Shown here piece by piece: positions 16,892-26,151 of a stretch of 64,000 bases of DNA. The translations under genes were made by a program, and so were the position numbers. The notes beneath the pieces were generated by a model that saw only the letters and a program-made list of their open reading frames with translations, ran no database searches and had not been told where the DNA came from. This DNA is from Haliscomenobacter hydrossis DSM 1100 (GTDB lineage Bacteria > Bacteroidota > Bacteroidia > Chitinophagales > Saprospiraceae): positions 79,758 through 143,757 of the forward strand of contig NC_015512.1 of the NCBI RefSeq assembly GCF_000212735.1. Reading direction: 5' to 3'. Numbering within the stretch: position 1 is the stretch's first letter; each line of letters opens with the position of its first letter.

Positions 16892-17041
16892 CTAAAACGT
16901 CAGGTCGACATCAACCACTTTGCCGCGGCTGCTGGTGGTGACCTGGGTAGTAGAAGCAGGTTCGTGGGTACTGGAAGTGGAAACGGGAGTTGGGCGGCCT
17001 GACAGCAGGAGCTGCAGGAGCAGGAATAGGATGGTGTTCAT
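16892..17041 (-). CDS. tiny hydrophobic-leader peptide, 49 residues (copy 3 of 3)
   Basis: MNTILFLLLQLLLSGRPTPV begins at the ATG at 17041 and the frame ends at TAG 16892. Leader and tail (VVDVDLTF) match the 53-residue gene at 16057-16218, with a Ser/Thr-rich middle. The conserved start context TAAAGCTATGAAC and the 17-base upstream block at 17105-17121 support expression. Predicted to be exported or membrane-inserted. Unknown function; possibly toxin-like by size only. Confidence 0.6.
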   Translation of the reverse strand: MNTILFLLLQLLLSGRPTPVSTSSTHEPASTTQVTTSSRGKVVDVDLTF

Positions 17042-17624
17042 AGCTTTAGGTGTAAATGGATTTTGTTAAATTTTACACAATTTAATTATAAATTTAACAA
17101 AATCCAAATTTTTTAGACTTTGCTCATTCCGTAGCTGTTCCGGGTACCACTCGTGCACGAATTTCAATCTCCGGAAGTACTCAGCGGGGAGTAGGATACA
17201 AACCTCCGGCCACGCTACGCGAGGATTCCCCGCGCTAGGGGGCTGGAAGGTGCTGCGTTGAGCAGCAGCCCGCAGCGATAGCGGAGGGCCGAGCCGCGAG
17301 GCGAGCCTGGAAGACACCGACCCGACGCAGGAGGGGAGCGCCCAAAAGATGAAAAACCTTGCTCATCACTCCCCTACTCAGTTACGATAGATTCGGCCAC
17401 TTTAACGGGTTGCGGTTTCAAAACGAAGTCGATGACCATTGGCTTTTCGATCAAAGAAACAATTCAGTAAGCAGATTGAAACCTTTTTTAACAAAATCCG
17501 TACATAATAAAGTGGTATTGAATGTAATCATTTCCAACTGGCAATATTGCCAAATCAAAAATTACTCGAATCAATTCTGTAAATTTATTTCTTCCCGTTC
17601 CTAAGCAGAAAACCCAAGCCGATT
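17042..17624. other. intergenic: promoter block plus structured GC-rich segment
   Basis: 17050-17125 is AT-rich and holds the block shared with the upstream side of the tiny gene at 16574, probably a promoter for copy 3. 17200-17300 is GC-rich with the pieces GAGCAGCAGCCCGCAGCGATAG and GAGCCGCGAGGCGAGCC, resembling GAGCCGCGAGGTGGCG at 15811. 17380-17624 is AT-rich and contains the upstream region of the helicase gene. The open frame at 17066-17317 runs across these repeats and is not supported as a gene. Confidence 0.45.
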
Positions 17625-20600
17625 ATGCATCAATCAACCCATCAAAGCGGATTTATACTCCCTGATTTAATTCGACAGTTAAAAACAGCTGGCATTGCAG
17701 CTGGAGATCAAATCGATGCATTGTTGTCTTCGGTTGCGAACTTTCAGACCATCTCAAGTTTTGACCTGTCGAAGCGGTCGAAAGACGCCGACAGCCTGCT
17801 CTGCGTATTGCACAACCTCATTGTAAGAGGAGCGCCTACGTTCATTCCGCTACAAATAGAAGCAGAGTTAGCCAAGCATCTTGATTGTCTGGAAGACAAC
17901 GGATCTACCAGCGAATGTGGCTATCGCCTTATCGAACAAGGGAACGAAGTTTTGCCAACCTGTTGGGATGCACTGCACCTTATTGACCCCCGGCTTACCC
18001 GTGAGGAGGCGCTTATCAACTACCATACCGGTGAAGAGCGCATGGATAGTCAGGCAGAAGAGCACTTCTTCTTTGAACACATTCCTCAATATTTAGCAGA
18101 AGGTTCGGGAGATTTTTTGTTGCAGTTGTTCCAAACTCAGCGCAGCATGGACTCAATAGTTGGGAAAAAAGAAGCTGGTGGTTTTTGGGACCAACGCATA
18201 GATTTTGCTCTGGAATTTCCGTACCAAGTCGATGAAAAAAGAGGGCTGTGCCTGGAAGTAGATGGGCCTCATCACCTGGACATGGCCCAAAAAACGCTTG
18301 ATCACCGCAGAGATGAAGTAGCCTTAAAAGCAGGGTACAATACCTTTCGATTTCCCGTTGGAAACTTTGGCAGAGAGGAACATGTCACGCAATTCCACAA
18401 GCTCAAAGCAGCGCTCAATCATCCTTCCATAAAAAGATTTCAATCCAACTACCAAAACCCACTTTACCGTTCAGCCGTAGGGCGCGTCGCATTACAATTG
18501 ATGCTAAGTCCTATGGCCATTGCTAGAATACAACTGGTGTTGGCAAAAGCAATCATTGCCGGAGCACTATCCCTGGAAGCTGAAACCTGGAACATAGCTG
18601 TACTTGAAAAAGACGTCCCCTGCGCCAAGTTGGCCATTGACAACTTCATGGAAACGCTGCGGCAACTGGTTGGCTTAGAAAAACAGCAACAAAGGCTCCC
18701 AAAAATAGCGCTAAAAGTATACGTGACGCCAGCGTTTCAGAACTTTGAACTAAACCGGGCAACCAGCCTATTCCTGGATGAGGAACTTAGCCAAGATGAA
18801 ACATCCTACGATTTGTATATTGAAATTAGCACCCTACAACGTACACCCATGCTTTGGCGGAAGCACAACTGCCCGAGCGCAAAAAATCAGGTTCAGATTT
18901 TCTCTGCTTACCATCATCATGAACCCATTTCACTATTGTTTAGCGAACGCATCCAATGGAGGGAACTATGGGACGATGTATCAAAGCAACCCATACCAGC
19001 GGCGGAGAGCGCACTGACCTATTTTCTACAAAACATCTTCCGCAAGAAAGGCTTTCGGCCAGGCCAGATTCCAATATTGAATTGGGCCATGCAAAATCAA
19101 AGCGTCATTGGTTTGTTGCCCACCGGTGGAGGCAAATCATTGACCTACCAAATTGCGGGACTATTGCAACCCTGCATGACCCTGGTTGTCGATCCGATCA
19201 AATCATTGATGAAAGACCAGGTCGACGGGTTGAAAAGAATGGGCATTCACCGTACCGTGTACATCAATTCAAGTTTAAGCTTCAAAGCAAAGCAACAAGC
19301 GCAGCAAAAAATGCGCACAGGAAAAGCCCTATTCGCCTTTGTCAGTCCTGAACGCTTACAAATGGACCTATTCAGGGCGTTGCTAAAAGGAATGTTCGAC
19401 CATGGAATCTATTTCGCCTATGGAGTCATCGACGAAGTACACTGTGTTTCCGAATGGGGCCATGACTTCCGAACCTCCTATCTATTTCTGGGAAAAAACC
19501 TGCTAGAGCATTGTCGCACTAAAACAGGAAAAGTGACCCTATTTGGATTGACCGCCACCGCCTCCTACGACGTATTGGTCGATGTACAAAGAGAGCTCTC
19601 TGGCAACGAACCCAGGCATGAGATACCCGATGAGCGCATCATCCGGCATGAAACTACCATTAGAGATGAAGTTCAGTTTGTGGTCGACAAAATAGAAATA
19701 GAGGATGAGCAGCTGCACGAAATAATCGCAACTTCCACACCACAGGCCTTTGCCTTTAATATCAACACCGCCATAGGAAAGTTAAAACAGGAGCGCAGCA
19801 AGTTTCATATTGAGCACGCAGCGGATAATTTGTCTCGGTTTCTCAATCACCCTGAAAAAGTAGTCAACGCGGACCTATTGCAATTGATCTATGAAGACAG
19901 CCAAATACCCAGTGTAGAGAGTGTACTTCAAAAAATAAGGCTTGAAGAGTTAGCGCTTCAAAATTTCTGGCTCAATGAAGGTTTGAATGCTGGCATCATT
20001 TTTACGCCGCACCGAAAAAAAGCATTTGGCGTTGAGGGCGTACAAGAGCGGCTCGCCCTGGAGACAAATGTTCGACTTGGTACGTTTATGGGCGTCAACG
20101 ATGAAGACCCATTGGTTGCGGCTGAAGTTGAACAAAACAACCTGCATAATCAAGACGCATTTCTGGCCAACCAACTTGACGTAATGGTGGCCACGAAAGC
20201 TTTTGGAATGGGCATCGACAAAAGCAACATCCGATTGGCGATACACAACAACTACCCTGGGTCAATTGAGAGTTTTGTACAAGAAGCCGGTCGGGTAGGA
20301 CGCGATGGCAAAATGGCAGTTTCGGTGATCCTTTTTAATGAGAAAAAATACCAGCACCCCAACACAACGGAGGCAATTGACCCCGATTTTGAAAAGCAGC
20401 TTTTTTTCCACCACCTAAGTTTTAAAGGTACTATCAAAGAAAAAGCGGTGCTGGCAGAATTGCTAACGCAAATTATCTTTCCGACAAAAAGCAACAATGC
20501 GTTACTGTGCGCAGGTATTTTACCAGAAGAAAAAGAGGTTTCATGCACAGTTCTACTATCGGCATTTGGCGGCGACCATTATTTGTGGTTGAACGACAAC

Positions 20601-22055
20601 AGCGGGGAAACCTATGGGAACATAAGGTGGTCTAACGGGCAGATTAATACAAACAACGCCACGGTAGAGGCAAATCTGGCCTTACAGGCAATGCAACAAC
20701 TGTACAGTCAAATGGAAGAAAGTGGTTTTCTTAAACAGCCCGTTGTTGACTTTCAAAATTGGCTGAATAAGGCCAATCCACAAACGCCAGAAGACGGCAT
20801 TGAAAAACATCTGGTAAACTTGGAGGAAGGCGCATCCATTTCCATAACCATTCCCTTTCAGAACGACCACCATCAAATTTATCGGCAGATTTTGCACCTG
20901 TGTGGCCCCATGGATCCGCACCTGAATACAGAAATAATCAGCAGAAATATCCAAAGCAACGGTCGTCAATTTTTAGAAAAATTGGCAGTCATTCTCCATT
21001 GGGCAACTGGTTTGGACGCAAAAATCCTGCTTGGTGCGAATCAATTGAAACTATCAGCTGAACAATTTCTGCAGCGGCTTGAATTACAGCTCAACTCTAT
21101 ACGCGAAAAGTCCGATACCGAAAAAGCATTGTACCGGCTCTCGCTCATTGGGGTCATTGATGATTACACCGTAGATTTTCGGACCAAGACCTTTACCATT
21201 AAAGTGACAAAAAAACCTGTCCAGGAATACAAAAACCACCTTCGGAACTACCTCAGTAAATTTTACACCACCAGAAGAGTCGAGGAAATCCTGGAAGAGC
21301 TTCCAAGTCGAAAAGGCGCATCCGATATTCAACGCATCCTCAATTTCCTCATTGAGTTCCTTTATGAGGAAATTGCCAAAAAGCGCTTTGAGGCGATCAA
21401 TGCCATGCGTGCGTTGTGTACCCTTGGATATGAAGGAGGGAACATCGAAATAAAAAGCTTTATCCATCTTTATTTCAACTCCAAGTACGCCCAAAAAGAA
21501 TATTACCTGACCTTAGACCCAGTAAGTGCCTCGGCCTACCGAAAATTATTCAAAACAGAAACGGACAATGTTTCGCTGAACCATTGGACAGAAGGAGGAA
21601 AAAATGCGGATATCGACCTGGTTTTTGACTACATGCAGTTGATGTTAGACGACTACAACGGAGCACAAATCAACAACCTTAAACACCTGCGGGGAGCCTG
21701 TACCCGTTTGTTGATTGTATACCCGGACAATTACGTTTTGCGGCTACTGCGGGCTTACGCCATGATTCTACTCTCAGAGCGCCAGGCAAAAGGAAGGATA
21801 CCCACCGAACTTGCACTATCCGACTTAGAAACAGGCTTCCTCCAGATCTACCAAGAAAAATCCAGTCAAAAGGCGTTGTGGGAAATTTTGCAAGCATTCA
21901 ATACCGCAATACTTCATCAAATCGACGCCAGCAATACCTCGATTCGGAACGAAATTGAAGCCATATTTGAACAAGTGCTGTTGTTGATACACAGCGAATG
22001 GACCAAAACCTTTACACAAACCCTATCCTCACAGCTTAATCACATCATGCCATGA
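17625..22055 (+). CDS. PD-(D/E)XK nuclease - RecQ-like helicase fusion
   Basis: A 1476-residue protein. Residues about 200-250 carry LCLEVDGPHH, then a helix with RRDEVALKAGY and NTFRFP, the pattern of DUF559/Vsr-like PD-(D/E)XK nucleases. The helicase follows: GFRPGQ, motif I LLPTGGGKS (about 496-505), motif II VIDEVHCVSEWGHDFR (about 600), motif III GLTATAS, and motif VI QEAGRVGRDGK (about 886). The VSEWGHDFR and GFRPGQ spellings place it near RecQ, without the RecQ zinc/HRDC tail; the last 500 residues are unassigned. Its stop overlaps the next start by 4 bases. Combination and context suggest anti-phage or anti-plasmid DNA degradation; this is inferred. Confidence 0.88.
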   Translation: MHQSTHQSGFILPDLIRQLKTAGIAAGDQIDALLSSVANFQTISSFDLSKRSKDADSLLCVLHNLIVRGAPTFIPLQIEAELAKHLDCLEDNGSTSECGYRLIEQGNEVLPTCWDALHLIDPRLTREEALINYHTGEERMDSQAEEHFFFEHIPQYLAEGSGDFLLQLFQTQRSMDSIVGKKEAGGFWDQRIDFALEFPYQVDEKRGLCLEVDGPHHLDMAQKTLDHRRDEVALKAGYNTFRFPVGNFGREEHVTQFHKLKAALNHPSIKRFQSNYQNPLYRSAVGRVALQLMLSPMAIARIQLVLAKAIIAGALSLEAETWNIAVLEKDVPCAKLAIDNFMETLRQLVGLEKQQQRLPKIALKVYVTPAFQNFELNRATSLFLDEELSQDETSYDLYIEISTLQRTPMLWRKHNCPSAKNQVQIFSAYHHHEPISLLFSERIQWRELWDDVSKQPIPAAESALTYFLQNIFRKKGFRPGQIPILNWAMQNQSVIGLLPTGGGKSLTYQIAGLLQPCMTLVVDPIKSLMKDQVDGLKRMGIHRTVYINSSLSFKAKQQAQQKMRTGKALFAFVSPERLQMDLFRALLKGMFDHGIYFAYGVIDEVHCVSEWGHDFRTSYLFLGKNLLEHCRTKTGKVTLFGLTATASYDVLVDVQRELSGNEPRHEIPDERIIRHETTIRDEVQFVVDKIEIEDEQLHEIIATSTPQAFAFNINTAIGKLKQERSKFHIEHAADNLSRFLNHPEKVVNADLLQLIYEDSQIPSVESVLQKIRLEELALQNFWLNEGLNAGIIFTPHRKKAFGVEGVQERLALETNVRLGTFMGVNDEDPLVAAEVEQNNLHNQDAFLANQLDVMVATKAFGMGIDKSNIRLAIHNNYPGSIESFVQEAGRVGRDGKMAVSVILFNEKKYQHPNTTEAIDPDFEKQLFFHHLSFKGTIKEKAVLAELLTQIIFPTKSNNALLCAGILPEEKEVSCTVLLSAFGGDHYLWLNDNSGETYGNIRWSNGQINTNNATVEANLALQAMQQLYSQMEESGFLKQPVVDFQNWLNKANPQTPEDGIEKHLVNLEEGASISITIPFQNDHHQIYRQILHLCGPMDPHLNTEIISRNIQSNGRQFLEKLAVILHWATGLDAKILLGANQLKLSAEQFLQRLELQLNSIREKSDTEKALYRLSLIGVIDDYTVDFRTKTFTIKVTKKPVQEYKNHLRNYLSKFYTTRRVEEILEELPSRKGASDIQRILNFLIEFLYEEIAKKRFEAINAMRALCTLGYEGGNIEIKSFIHLYFNSKYAQKEYYLTLDPVSASAYRKLFKTETDNVSLNHWTEGGKNADIDLVFDYMQLMLDDYNGAQINNLKHLRGACTRLLIVYPDNYVLRLLRAYAMILLSERQAKGRIPTELALSDLETGFLQIYQEKSSQKALWEILQAFNTAILHQIDASNTSIRNEIEAIFEQVLLLIHSEWTKTFTQTLSSQLNHIMP

Positions 22056-22615
22056 ACGAAAAAATCCATACCGCATTAACCAGTCTGGAAGATCACCTCA
22101 AAGAAATCAAACATTGGGCCGATTTAATCAAAAATACAGAAAGCGTAGCCACCGATTCCATTGAAAAGGCGGCTACTGGCATTGCAAAAGCCAGCCTCCT
22201 GGTCACTCAAATCCAGACGGATTATGAGACCGCGGTGTTGTCCTTACAAAGTTCGAGCACCCAGATGATGGCCATGGTAGAAGACGTCATCGATGAATAC
22301 AAACAGTTGGCAAAGGCGGCTCAGGAATTGGTTGATTATCTTCGAAGCGTCAATTTTCCAAGTCGCCTGGATAAAATCGATACCTCCATCGCCGGGATCA
22401 ATCAAGGGGTGAGTAACTTGTCGGATAAATTAGAAAGGTTCCGCGATCAGCTGATCACAAAAGTTGAAGCAGAGCACCAGGTTACCAGACAGAGTATACA
22501 AGACCTACAAGGGCAAGTCATTCGGTTGAAAAACCGGCAAGTCTGGTTTTTTGGGGTGTCTTTGTTCCTCTCCCTCTTGATTGTGGGCGCATTGCTTTAC
22601 CTGATTTTGAGATAG
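22052..22615 (+). CDS. coiled-coil protein with C-terminal membrane anchor
   Basis: The 187-residue protein is almost entirely heptad-like helix (residues 1-155), then a basic stretch and a single hydrophobic segment, VWFFGVSLFLSLLIVGALLY, near residues 163-185, with one residue after it: a tail-anchored topology. ATGA overlap with the helicase gene implies translational coupling and joint function. Such a partner could tether the helicase-nuclease to the membrane or sense phage adsorption, by analogy with membrane partners in other defence operons; no direct family match was recognised. Confidence 0.75.
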   Translation: MNEKIHTALTSLEDHLKEIKHWADLIKNTESVATDSIEKAATGIAKASLLVTQIQTDYETAVLSLQSSSTQMMAMVEDVIDEYKQLAKAAQELVDYLRSVNFPSRLDKIDTSIAGINQGVSNLSDKLERFRDQLITKVEAEHQVTRQSIQDLQGQVIRLKNRQVWFFGVSLFLSLLIVGALLYLILR

Positions 22616-22643
22616 GGCAACTGGAACAGCGCAATGAAATGCA

Positions 22644-22672
22644 GGGGGAGTGTCTTCAGGCACTCCTCCCCC
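22644..22672. terminator. hairpin between convergent genes
   Basis: GGGGGAGTG (22644-22652) pairs with CACTCCTCCCCC (22661-22672), one bulged base, around TCTTCAGG. It lies 29 bases after the coiled-coil gene and just past the end of the convergent lipoprotein gene, so it could stop transcription from both sides. No strong T-run. Confidence 0.45.
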
Positions 22673-22681
22673 ACCCTTTCC

Positions 22682-23269
22682 TTACAGAGGCTGCGGCGGC
22701 GTGCCGTTCATCTTCAGCGGCTTTTTCGCCATGATCCGAAACACAAACGGCTTCGCCGGATCGAAGCAGGCCCAAAACGAGTCCTCCATCTGGAGGATCA
22801 GGTAGCCCACGCTCCCGTAGCTGGGATCGCCCTCCTCGACGTGCATGACGTAGCAGGGTTTGGCACCGGTTTCCTGCTGGTAGAAGCGAAACGCTTCGTC
22901 CTGGCACCAGGCGGCGAAGTTTTTGGTGATGATGAGGATCTGCTTGTTGGGCGTACCATCGTGCTTCCGGGAGCGGGTAGAGTCGATGCAGACCGTTAGG
23001 TTAGGCGTGTGCAGCGGGTACTTGCGGCAATTGAGCAGCACTTCATTTTTGGCGAAGTTGATGGTGCCTTCGTGGGTGTAGAGGCAGGGATTCGGGCAGT
23101 CCATCTGGCCGGAGATGATGCGCTGGGGTGCTTGGTAGAGGGAGGCTTTGCAGTCGGCGAAGGATTGCTCCTGGGCAGCGGTGGCGGTGTTGAGGGTGGG
23201 GTCGAAAGTGGAAGTGGTGCAAGCGGCTAGGGCCAGGATGAGGGGGAAAATGAAATGGGTGGTTTTCAT
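22682..23269 (-). CDS. hypothetical lipoprotein, 195 residues
   Basis: The N-terminus MKTTHFIFPLILALAAC is a lipoprotein signal with cleavage before C17. The mature part has seven or more cysteines (including PNPCLYTHEG and WCQDEAF) and is a mixed fold with no recognised domain; WACFDPAKPFVFRIM near the end is distinctive. It is convergent with the helicase operon and monocistronic. Probably anchored on the outer face of the inner membrane or in the outer membrane. Function unknown. Confidence 0.7.
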   Translation of the reverse strand: MKTTHFIFPLILALAACTTSTFDPTLNTATAAQEQSFADCKASLYQAPQRIISGQMDCPNPCLYTHEGTINFAKNEVLLNCRKYPLHTPNLTVCIDSTRSRKHDGTPNKQILIITKNFAAWCQDEAFRFYQQETGAKPCYVMHVEEGDPSYGSVGYLILQMEDSFWACFDPAKPFVFRIMAKKPLKMNGTPPQPL

Positions 23270-23772
23270 AGCAAATGCGGTTTTAGAGATGAAAGATGAG
23301 AGATGAAAGCGGGTGGCGATCGGTCTCTTGGGTTTTGCGCGTTGCTATGAAAAGAGAGTTGGGTTCCGGAACCGGAACAGGAGACTGTGCTTCGTGGAGT
23401 GATGATGCCAGAGTGGCGGATTGCGGGGATAAAGATAGGGGGAATTTGGGAATGGGGCAAGGGGGGGGGCCACGGGCGGCCACTTGGAAGGCGGCTACAA
23501 TGGGGCGGCCACTTAGGGCCGCCCGTACAGGGGGAAAGTAGCGCTTAGATTACAGTTAATTCTCATTAAATGAGATATATTTATATTTTATTAAAAACAA
23601 ATGTAACTCAGTTGACAAATTAAGCACTTATTTTAACATTAAAACATATGACTTCTTCTTAACTCGGATTTACTTTACTATATTCGCAGGAGTGTGAACA
23701 AATTTTTTGAGTTGTCAAATTCAGCAGGCTTGACCGCTTGATGAGCAGTCGTATTCAAAAAACTATGAAGAA
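23270..23772. other. intergenic region upstream of DISARM-like operon
   Basis: 23283-23540 is GC-rich and includes a run of nine to ten G near 23461 and a repeated GGGCGGCCACTT motif (23475-23515) with its near-complement GGGCCGCCCG. 23560-23770 is AT-rich and likely holds the promoter; TATATTCG at 23679-23686 resembles a TAnnTTTG -7 box but no good -33 box is at the right distance. No gene is supported. Confidence 0.45.
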
Positions 23773-26151
23773 ATGAACGAACTCCTCAAATATATAACTG
23801 ATTTAAAAGCGAAATCATCTGAGCACCTTACTCGAGCCTATAACATAGATCGCTTTTTTCTTACCGATTTCGAACTAATTAATTTTTTCTTATTGGATCA
23901 AGCCATCAATAACGGACAGAATCTCTTTATCAGGGTTCCCCAAAAAAATCAGGAAAATGGAATTTATTTACCTACTATAATTTCAGTCGCGATTGCCCTC
24001 TTTTTCAAAAATTATTGTGAAAATAGTACTTCTTATAAGGTGGGAGACATTCTCCAGAAGAAAGGTACACGATACAGAATAACTGCTCAATCAGAAGGTA
24101 AGTTTAACTTGGAATATGTGCATAATGGCACAAAAACTTTGTTAGAAGGTGTCACTACTTCCGTTTTAAACAGAGACTATATAATCACAAACGCAGACTA
24201 TAACAGTCGAAAAGTTAAAACAAAATTTATCGATTATAGAACTCTTTTTAAGGAAATTTTTAATACCGAAAAATTCCCTTCTTCCTTTACCAGCAAAGCA
24301 GTAGTTATAATTGAGAAAAAGGATTTTCTGGATGAGTTAAAAGGCCAGTCTTTTTCATCTACCATTAGATTGGATAAAGCCATTCCTTATCAATGGGTAA
24401 ATAAAAATGGGAATTTTGAAACCACTCCTATTCCGATCGACCCTATGATTTATCTTGTCCCAGATTATGAAACATTCAAGGAATTCATTTTTGGTGCTGA
24501 CATACAAGTTGATATGGTTGCTGTGGTTGGGAAGAACAAATACCAATCTGACACTCTCAGACAAATCAAAAGGGATTTAAGGGAAGAAGTCATTCCGTTT
24601 GCAATGATTATTGGGAACGAACCCATAGAAGATGAACATGGGGTTTTCAAAAAATGGAACTGGACAAATTCTGAAGTAGCTATCCTTCAAAATACACAAC
24701 AGGCTGTCACAAGAGTTCAGTCTACCCCTCAAGATGAGTTACAAATTGCAATAGAAAATTTCGAAAGTTATATTCATAAACTCAATGAAAGCTATGATAT
24801 ATCGCTACCTAAATTCAGTGGTTTTAAGAAGCTTTTGTATCAACTAGTAATGCCTAGTGACAAAAGCAGGCTCAGAAATCAACTTGAGTATATAAGGTAT
24901 AATATTGCCAAGTGTTACAGTGAAGAGATCGATTCTACTTTGTTCAATCAGGGCCTTGGCTCAATAGATGAGATCAACGAGTTAAATACCAAAGTAGAAA
25001 AACTTTTTACAGGGTTCTCCAATTCAAAACTTAAATTATTGAATCAAGTTAAGTTCGACTTTGTAGTTATCCCCACAAATCCAAAAGATGCAGCTGACAT
25101 TTGGGCTAAAGAATCAAAAGTAAAGACTTTGAATTTTCTTGATTTTAAGCGTAAGATTAAAAGCATTACAAAACAAAAAACATTTTTGTTTCTCAGTCCA
25201 TTTGGTTATACTTTGAATCTTCAAGACTTGTATGAGTTAATGAAATCGACTAATCATCACTACATCCTCTTGGGGTATGCTGAAGAAATAGAAGTATTTT
25301 ATTGCCTAGAAAAACGGTATGAAAACTCATTATCTCTTGAATTCAAATCAAAAGAGAGGCAATCTCTCTCAGGAATTAAATTTTCTCATCTTGAGCAGCC
25401 AGAAGAAGTTCACAACCTGATTGACCGGATTGGTACAAAGTCATCTGAACAGGAAGAGAGATATAACCTTCACGAAAATATACAAATCACAAATTATCAA
25501 ATTGGTTTTGATACTGGAGAAACTCAAATTTTAGAAAGCACAAAATCCGTGCTCGTTGAAAAACATGAGCAGTCAACACGTCTCAAAGTATCAAGTCTAG
25601 TTCCTGGAGACCGGGTTCGAATTTATTTAAATCTTTCTAAAGAGCTACTTTTTGAGACGGCAAAAAAGCTAGACTCAGAAGGAACCCTTTCAACTATCGA
25701 GCGACATTCAAAACTTTGGAAAAAAGGCCTTTCAGATCATTTGCAAAAAAAGAATTCCAAGAACCCAGAAGAAGGACTACTTCAGGAACTAAAAAGGGAG
25801 GGTATCTCCATTACAAGCCCAGTTACATTAAAAAGTTGGCTTAACCCAGACAGCGCTGTTAAATTCCCTCAAAAACAACGTGACCTAATGGCTATCATTA
25901 AGGCTATAAAAAACCAACAATTGGAAGAAGAGTTCTCTGCTATTTGCCAAAGCAGAAGAACATATAATGGAATCATGATTGCACTAGGACGTGATCTCAG
26001 TGACGAGGTAATGGATTACATAGTATTTAAGAAAAAGGGGCAAATGCTTAACACATTCCCTGAATCAGTAATTCAATCTTTTGTAAAAGCTTCAGCACCT
26101 ATCAGGACAATCAAAACCATTCAAATTACTGAAAATGAAGAATATGGATAA
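23773..26151 (+). CDS. DrmE-like protein of a DISARM-type system
   Basis: A 792-residue AT-rich gene, first of three tandem genes. The protein lacks a clear enzymatic motif by eye; it has a long alpha/beta N-terminal half and a helical C-terminal part (ERHSKLWKKGLSDHLQKK, SYTIVF-type signatures absent). Assignment rests on its size and its position directly upstream of DrmA- and DrmB-like genes, the class 2 DISARM order (drmE, drmA, drmB). Its end overlaps the helicase start by 17 bases (8 if the second ATG is used). Another unrelated DrmAB-associated protein remains possible. Confidence 0.6.
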   Translation: MNELLKYITDLKAKSSEHLTRAYNIDRFFLTDFELINFFLLDQAINNGQNLFIRVPQKNQENGIYLPTIISVAIALFFKNYCENSTSYKVGDILQKKGTRYRITAQSEGKFNLEYVHNGTKTLLEGVTTSVLNRDYIITNADYNSRKVKTKFIDYRTLFKEIFNTEKFPSSFTSKAVVIIEKKDFLDELKGQSFSSTIRLDKAIPYQWVNKNGNFETTPIPIDPMIYLVPDYETFKEFIFGADIQVDMVAVVGKNKYQSDTLRQIKRDLREEVIPFAMIIGNEPIEDEHGVFKKWNWTNSEVAILQNTQQAVTRVQSTPQDELQIAIENFESYIHKLNESYDISLPKFSGFKKLLYQLVMPSDKSRLRNQLEYIRYNIAKCYSEEIDSTLFNQGLGSIDEINELNTKVEKLFTGFSNSKLKLLNQVKFDFVVIPTNPKDAADIWAKESKVKTLNFLDFKRKIKSITKQKTFLFLSPFGYTLNLQDLYELMKSTNHHYILLGYAEEIEVFYCLEKRYENSLSLEFKSKERQSLSGIKFSHLEQPEEVHNLIDRIGTKSSEQEERYNLHENIQITNYQIGFDTGETQILESTKSVLVEKHEQSTRLKVSSLVPGDRVRIYLNLSKELLFETAKKLDSEGTLSTIERHSKLWKKGLSDHLQKKNSKNPEEGLLQELKREGISITSPVTLKSWLNPDSAVKFPQKQRDLMAIIKAIKNQQLEEEFSAICQSRRTYNGIMIALGRDLSDEVMDYIVFKKKGQMLNTFPESVIQSFVKASAPIRTIKTIQITENEEYG

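Noticed and set aside
17066..17317. An 83-codon minus-strand open frame upstream of the helicase gene
   Set aside because: It runs through GC-rich structured repeats and the AT-rich promoter block; composition changes mid-frame and no family pattern appears.
23773..26151. A retron or reverse-transcriptase reading of the large proteins in the defence block
   Set aside because: No YxDD or other RT motif was seen in any large open frame of the window.
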